This document shows positions 60,548-64,000 of a stretch of DNA of 64,000 bases, piece by piece. Position 1 is the first letter of the stretch; each line of letters begins with the position of its first letter. Made by a program: the position numbers and the translations under genes. This stretch comes from JALHUB01 sp963719465 (lineage in GTDB: Bacteria; Chloroflexota; Dehalococcoidia; DSTF01; JALHUB01). Below the pieces are notes generated by a model. It was not told the origin of the DNA. It saw nothing but the letters and a program-made list of their open reading frames with translations, and did no database searches. The stretch lies in NCBI GenBank assembly GCA_963719465.1, contig OY970386.1, positions 2,046,001 through 2,110,000 on the forward strand, read 5' to 3'.

Positions 60548-61246
60548 ATGTATCTACGAGTGGCTTCTTCGCTCGTTGCTGCTCTGTGTTTGCTCGGTCT
60601 TTTGTTGTGGAACGGCAACCGCGTTCCACCAGCCGAGGCTATGCCTTCCGCACAAGTCGGGCCAACACCAGACTGCCGCACAATAGGCCCACTCAAAGTC
60701 TGTTTGGAGACGGACAAGCCGTCATACTTCCAGGGCGAACCCGTACAGATGACCCTGGAGATCACGGCTCTAGAGAGTGTTTCCGGCTGGCATCAGACCA
60801 CTTGCGAGTATGACTTTGGAGTGGACTCGCCGTCCGCGCAGGAAGTCTGGCACTACCTGTATCTAAGGGCTTGTGGACAGATCGTCTGGCCTCTCACGTT
60901 AGGGGCAGGGGAGACTCTGACCTACTCAACGACATGGGATCAGAAGGACGACTCTGGCGAGCAGGTGCCCCCAGGCACTTACTTGGCTTGGGGGAAAGGC
61001 TCGTTTTGCCTGGATGCACCGCTGCCGGTCTGCGATCCGATGTCCGTGCCTGTGCCCGTGCCGATATCCATTGCCTCATCTAGCGTCTCAGCCGATCCGG
61101 TCGGCGGCGTGGCGGAGCCTCCCGATGTGATCAAGCCAAAGAGCGGATCATCGTCGTTTACACACGGTGCTCCGGCTGGCATTGCTGCGGCGGTCATCAT
61201 CTTGGGAGTGGGTACCTGGTACGCGAGGAGGCGCCTGCTTCAATAG
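60548..61246 (+). CDS. Secreted BsuPI-domain protein with C-terminal TM anchor
   Basis: 232 aa. Signal peptide (1-33). The central domain, LETDKPSYFQGEPVQMTLEI ... CEYDFGVDSPSAQEVWHYLY ... GETLTYSTTWDQKDDSGEQVPPGTY (about 55-150), matches the BsuPI intracellular proteinase-inhibitor-like fold. A Pro/Ser-rich spacer, a TM helix (APAGIAAAVIILGVGTWY) and ARRRLLQ complete it. The C-terminus closely resembles that of the preceding beta-helix protein. GAGAGG precedes the ATG. Inhibitor activity is not implied by the domain alone. Confidence 0.82.
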   Translation: MYLRVASSLVAALCLLGLLLWNGNRVPPAEAMPSAQVGPTPDCRTIGPLKVCLETDKPSYFQGEPVQMTLEITALESVSGWHQTTCEYDFGVDSPSAQEVWHYLYLRACGQIVWPLTLGAGETLTYSTTWDQKDDSGEQVPPGTYLAWGKGSFCLDAPLPVCDPMSVPVPVPISIASSSVSADPVGGVAEPPDVIKPKSGSSSFTHGAPAGIAAAVIILGVGTWYARRRLLQ

Positions 61247-61313
61247 CTGTCGCTGCTTGCGATTGAACGGGTAGGGAACGCCGGGAATAACTGCGAACCG
61301 TCGCCGCGTCGGT

Positions 61314-61652
61314 CTACGCGCTGGCTAATCGTCGTCGCAGCCGTTCCGCCGATCCTTCTATCTCCTGATTCCGCCAGGTCGTGTACGGCTGCGCCCAGGG
61401 CCGCAAATGCGCCGGCATGCACACGTTGCAGTAGACGTGGGGGCCAGTGTCTGCGTCTGCGTTGACAAAATAGGTGGCAGGGCGCTTTCTGCACCGCGTG
61501 CACAGCATCCAGTCTCCTACTGGATCGGCGTAGTAGTCAGGCGCCATCACCGGCCTCCCTCGTGGCCCATCATAGTCAGCAGACTTCTTGTCGCATATCG
61601 GGTTCTTCCCTATATCTGCGGGCGTATCTGCCGGCGGCTTTTCAGGCTGCAA
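61314..61652 (-). CDS. Small Cys-rich zinc-ribbon-like protein
   Basis: 112 aa. CTRCRKRPATYF and YCNVC (about residues 51-80) form a probable four-Cys zinc site. The N-terminal region is polar, and the C-terminus is basic (ERLRRRLASA). The TTG start at 61652 lacks a good ribosome-binding site; a Met at about residue 36 is an alternative. No family recognised. Confidence 0.5.
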   Translation of the reverse strand: MQPEKPPADTPADIGKNPICDKKSADYDGPRGRPVMAPDYYADPVGDWMLCTRCRKRPATYFVNADADTGPHVYCNVCMPAHLRPWAQPYTTWRNQEIEGSAERLRRRLASA

Positions 61653-61682
61653 TAGCTCCGCGATCAGGCCAATATCCCATGT

Positions 61683-62081
61683 ATGGAGCTACGTGAACAA
61701 GCAGGCGATCGCCAAGGGGCAACGCTAAAAACGATAATAACATTTCGCCAGCTCGTTCTCATAGGCGTGCTGGTGTTTTCCGGTGGATTGCTGGTGCGAG
61801 ACCGGTTCCTCATTGTCGTCGGCGTGACTGCTTCGCTGGGATTCCTGCAGGCCGGCATCGTCTGGGACCGCCGGCCGAGCGTCAAGCGATTCGCCCTTGT
61901 GCTCCTTTTCCTCGCTGAGCTTCTCTTTGCGCTCCTGGTCGTCATCTACCTGAAAGCGCCCGAGCAGGTGACTCCAGCCGCCGTCTGTGCCGTCTCCGCC
62001 TGGTCGGTTGCTTTCGCGCTGCTTGTTTGGCGTTTCGGGGCGGCCCGCCGCAAAGCCCGGGCGTCGCGATTGCGTGAGTGA
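61683..62081 (+). CDS. Small multi-pass membrane protein
   Basis: 132 aa with four hydrophobic segments (about 22-40, 45-60, 70-90, 98-116) and a basic tail (RRKARASRLRE). No family motif. The ATG at 61683 is divergent from the zinc-ribbon gene. The start has little ribosome-binding support. Confidence 0.55.
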   Translation: MELREQAGDRQGATLKTIITFRQLVLIGVLVFSGGLLVRDRFLIVVGVTASLGFLQAGIVWDRRPSVKRFALVLLFLAELLFALLVVIYLKAPEQVTPAAVCAVSAWSVAFALLVWRFGAARRKARASRLRE

Positions 62082-62104
62082 GTTCGCGTTGACCAGAACC
62101 TACT

Positions 62105-63361
62105 TCAGGACACGTGCTGCTCGATGAGCTGGTGCGCGGCCGCCAGCGCCAGCATGTCGTTCGCTCCATCCTCGATCAGCGCCGAGCGGGCGTCGCGGAA
62201 CAGCTTCTCGACCAGGCAGCCCTTCGACAGCCCCAGCCCGCCGAATAGCTGCACGGCGTCGCTCGCGACCTGGAACGCGACCTCCGTGCAGTAGACCTTC
62301 GTCGCGATGCCCAGGTACGCCAGCGGCAGCATCGCCGTCGAGTTGTAGGTCAGCACCGCCCGCGAAAGCTGCCGCGCCGACTCCACCTTCACGAACATGT
62401 CGAAGAGCTTACGCTGGATGAGCTGGTGCTCGCAGAGAAGCTTGCCGCCCTGCACCCGCTGCTTGCAGTAGGCCATCGCCTCCTCGTAGGCCGCCCGCGC
62501 CAGCCCGACGAAGCAGGCGCCGATGGTACCGTTCGCCGTCGCCAGAATAAGGTCGGCGGCGAGGCCGTACATCTCCGGCTGAACCAGCACGTAGTGGTCC
62601 GGGATGCGCACGTCGTCGAAGAAGAGCTCGCCCTGGTTGAGAGCGCGCTGCCCCAGCTTGTCGAGCGGCTTACCCCGCGAGACCCCGGGAAGGTCCAGCG
62701 GCACCATGGCCACGGCGCTGCCCATCGCCCCCTTCGACCGGTCGACGGCGAAGTGCACCATCGCGTGCGAGGCGATTGTCCCGTTGGAGACCCAGGCCGC
62801 CTTCGCGCCGCTGATCAGCCAGTCGTCGCCGTCGCGGCGGCCGCGGGTGTCCAGGGCCGTGCGCTCGTCGTTGATGTCGCCGACGCGGGCGGCCAGCGTG
62901 TCGGAGCCGTGCTGCGGCTCGGTGATCGCCCAGCAGCCGATGACCTTCGCCTGCCTGTCCTTGACATAAGGCATGACGATCTCGTCCATCAGCCGCTGGT
63001 TGCCGGTCAGCTGCACGGAAAGCAGGGCGGTGCTGAAAGGCAAGGCCGACGCGCCCAGCGAGACCGCGATGTCGGCAGCGCCCCAGCCCATCTCCTCAGC
63101 GACGATCTGGCCGTCGAGGCCCTTCAAGTCGGCGCCGCCCAGGTCCTCAGGCATTGCCAGCAGGTGGCGCTCGAGCTCGTAGTGCTTGCGATAGACGTCC
63201 CACAGCGGCGAGCCGGCGTCGATGACCGCCTGCGGGTCCGGGAGCCGGTCGAGCTCGAGGCTGGCTGGCCGCGCGATCTCCTCGGCGAAGCGGTGCATCT
63301 CCTGCTTGAGCGATTGCTGCATGTCTGTCAGTTGGGAGTTGAGGTCGAGATAAGGGCTCAC
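62105..63361 (-). CDS. Acyl-CoA dehydrogenase
   Basis: A 418-aa flavoprotein. FAD/substrate segments: CWAITEPQHGSDTLA (about 142), WLISGAKAAWVSNGTIA (about 180), QLFGGLGLSKGCLVEKLFRDAR (about 373) and IEDGANDML, where the catalytic-Glu region of many family members reads YEGT; here Asp precedes Gly. It removes two hydrogens from an acyl-CoA alpha/beta bond. GTG start with GGAAGGAG. It is divergent from the 4-hydroxybutyryl-CoA dehydratase gene and may act on a related intermediate. Confidence 0.9.
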   Translation of the reverse strand: MSPYLDLNSQLTDMQQSLKQEMHRFAEEIARPASLELDRLPDPQAVIDAGSPLWDVYRKHYELERHLLAMPEDLGGADLKGLDGQIVAEEMGWGAADIAVSLGASALPFSTALLSVQLTGNQRLMDEIVMPYVKDRQAKVIGCWAITEPQHGSDTLAARVGDINDERTALDTRGRRDGDDWLISGAKAAWVSNGTIASHAMVHFAVDRSKGAMGSAVAMVPLDLPGVSRGKPLDKLGQRALNQGELFFDDVRIPDHYVLVQPEMYGLAADLILATANGTIGACFVGLARAAYEEAMAYCKQRVQGGKLLCEHQLIQRKLFDMFVKVESARQLSRAVLTYNSTAMLPLAYLGIATKVYCTEVAFQVASDAVQLFGGLGLSKGCLVEKLFRDARSALIEDGANDMLALAAAHQLIEQHVS

Positions 63362-63538
63362 TTCGTTGCTCCTTCCGCCGGTCGATCGTCTTTCGGAGAT
63401 GAGCGGATGATGGCACAGACGGCGCTGGCGGGCAACGGGCCGTAGCTTGCGACCTTGCCTCCTGCTGCTGCGTCGTACTAGAGTTAAAGTATCGGTATGG
63501 TGTCCTTGAAGCCACTAGCGCTAGGAGGAATAGCCAAA

Positions 63539-64000
63539 ATGGCAATGGTAAGTTCCAGTGAGTACCGGCAACGGATACTGAAGATGCGTCCCAACATCTA
63601 CATCGACGGCGAGGTCGTGGGAAGGGACGACCCACGATTGCAGCTCGGAATAAACGTCATCGCCGAGACGTTCGACGTGGCCGCCGAGCCGGAGCTCGAG
63701 GGCGTGATGACAGCGACTTCTCACCTCACCGGCGAGAAGATCAACCGGTTCACGAACATCCACCGCAGCGTCGAGGACCTGCTGAACAAGCAGAAGATGA
63801 CGCGTCTTTACTGCCAGCGGACCGGCGGCTGCATCCAGCGCTGCATGGGCATCGACGCCGTGAACGCACTCTCCGTCGTCACCTACGACACGGACCAGAA
63901 GTACGGCACCGAGTACAACAAGCGCTTCATCAACTGGCTGACGAATTTCCAGAAGAATGACCTGGTCGGCAACTGCGCCCAGACCGACGTCAAGGGCGAC
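63539..64000 (+). CDS. abfD: 4-hydroxybutyryl-CoA dehydratase / vinylacetyl-CoA isomerase (partial)
   Basis: The first 154 codons; the gene runs off the window. MRPNIYIDGEVVGRDDPRL, ATSHLTGEKINRFTNIHRSV, GGCIQRCMGIDAVNAL and DLVGNCAQTDVKGD match the HpaB-fold 4Fe-4S/FAD dehydratase. The two Cys of CIQRC are at the position of the first cluster ligands. The enzyme converts 4-hydroxybutyryl-CoA to crotonyl-CoA in 4-aminobutyrate fermentation or in 4-hydroxybutyrate carbon-fixation cycles. The ATG has AGGAGG 13 nt upstream. Confidence 0.88.
   Translation, partial: MAMVSSSEYRQRILKMRPNIYIDGEVVGRDDPRLQLGINVIAETFDVAAEPELEGVMTATSHLTGEKINRFTNIHRSVEDLLNKQKMTRLYCQRTGGCIQRCMGIDAVNALSVVTYDTDQKYGTEYNKRFINWLTNFQKNDLVGNCAQTDVKGD

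Noticed and set aside
1..64000. tRNA, rRNA or replication-origin features
   Set aside because: Intergenic regions were read for tRNA-like cloverleaf cores and DnaA-box clusters; none was convincing.

Overview
The window is high-GC, gene-dense bacterial DNA. The gene set suggests a member of the Chloroflexota: an aerobic-type TCA set with a two-subunit class I fumarase and four-subunit succinate dehydrogenase, a cdaA-ybbR-der-plsY-gpsA run, many Thr/Pro-rich lipoproteins, MaoC/SDR acyl-CoA genes, TreT, a GNAT-acyl-CoA synthetase fusion, and the start of a 4-hydroxybutyryl-CoA dehydratase. The phylum call is an inference from gene content; no rRNA or tRNA gene was found. Six apparent single-base indels break four otherwise intact-looking genes. 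That could mean uncorrected long-read errors or real gene decay.

Layout. 1-1100: the tail of an unknown gene, then three 280-bp tandem repeats. 1116-5939: a secreted protein, decaprenyl-phosphate phosphoribosyltransferase (-), then tlyA, nadK, a GNAT and a NUDIX gene (+). 5911-6195: a 133-bp tandem duplication of the NUDIX 3' end. 6228-12403 (-): the most unusual region, a four-fold tandem array of a two-gene cassette (lipoprotein B plus secreted protein A). Each cassette has its own near-identical promoter. Only the last A gene is full length, and it carries a SpoIID-like domain and calcium-binding repeats. 12587-15904: sdhABCD, with two mobile-looking hairpins between its genes. 16146-17742: three small secreted or membrane proteins, including a 25-aa copy of the SdhD C-terminus. 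17828-22860 (-): aconitase, a six-unit 92-bp repeat array, malate dehydrogenase, and fumarase alpha and beta. Together with sdh these genes supply four TCA steps.

23048-26219: a Phd/PIN toxin-antitoxin pair, a solitary HsdR_N-DUF5655 protein with a leaderless-type promoter, a lipoprotein and a small phage-like protein. 26223-30446 (-): acyl-CoA carboxylase beta subunit, LysM lipoprotein, a small membrane protein and a DUF1015 protein. 30542-34716: HIT protein, RNase PH, and comEC (frameshifted) with comEA. 34848-40883 (+): a split ornithine-carbamoyltransferase-like gene with altered active-site motifs, then cdaA-ybbR (c-di-AMP synthesis), der, plsY and gpsA. 40990-42942: HEAT-repeat protein, NUDIX and GNAT. 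42998-45826 (-): an operon of two MaoC-type dehydratase proteins and two SDRs. 45920-46520: an internally deleted IS481-type element with inverted repeats.

46584-57873: GT-C glycosyltransferase, fdhE, a large HAMP-GAF-PAS-HD-GYP sensor (two frameshifts), a GNAT/acyl-CoA synthetase fusion, trehalose synthase TreT and 6-phosphofructokinase. 57927-61246: a beta-helix surface protein (two frameshifts) and a BsuPI-domain protein. These two share a C-terminal TM plus WYARRR tail and a similar promoter. 61314-64000: two small proteins, an acyl-CoA dehydrogenase (-) and, divergently, the first 154 codons of 4-hydroxybutyryl-CoA dehydratase.

Promoters read by eye are mostly TTGAC(A/G), then 16-18 nt, then a TATAAT-like box, or extended TGCTATA(A/C)T boxes.
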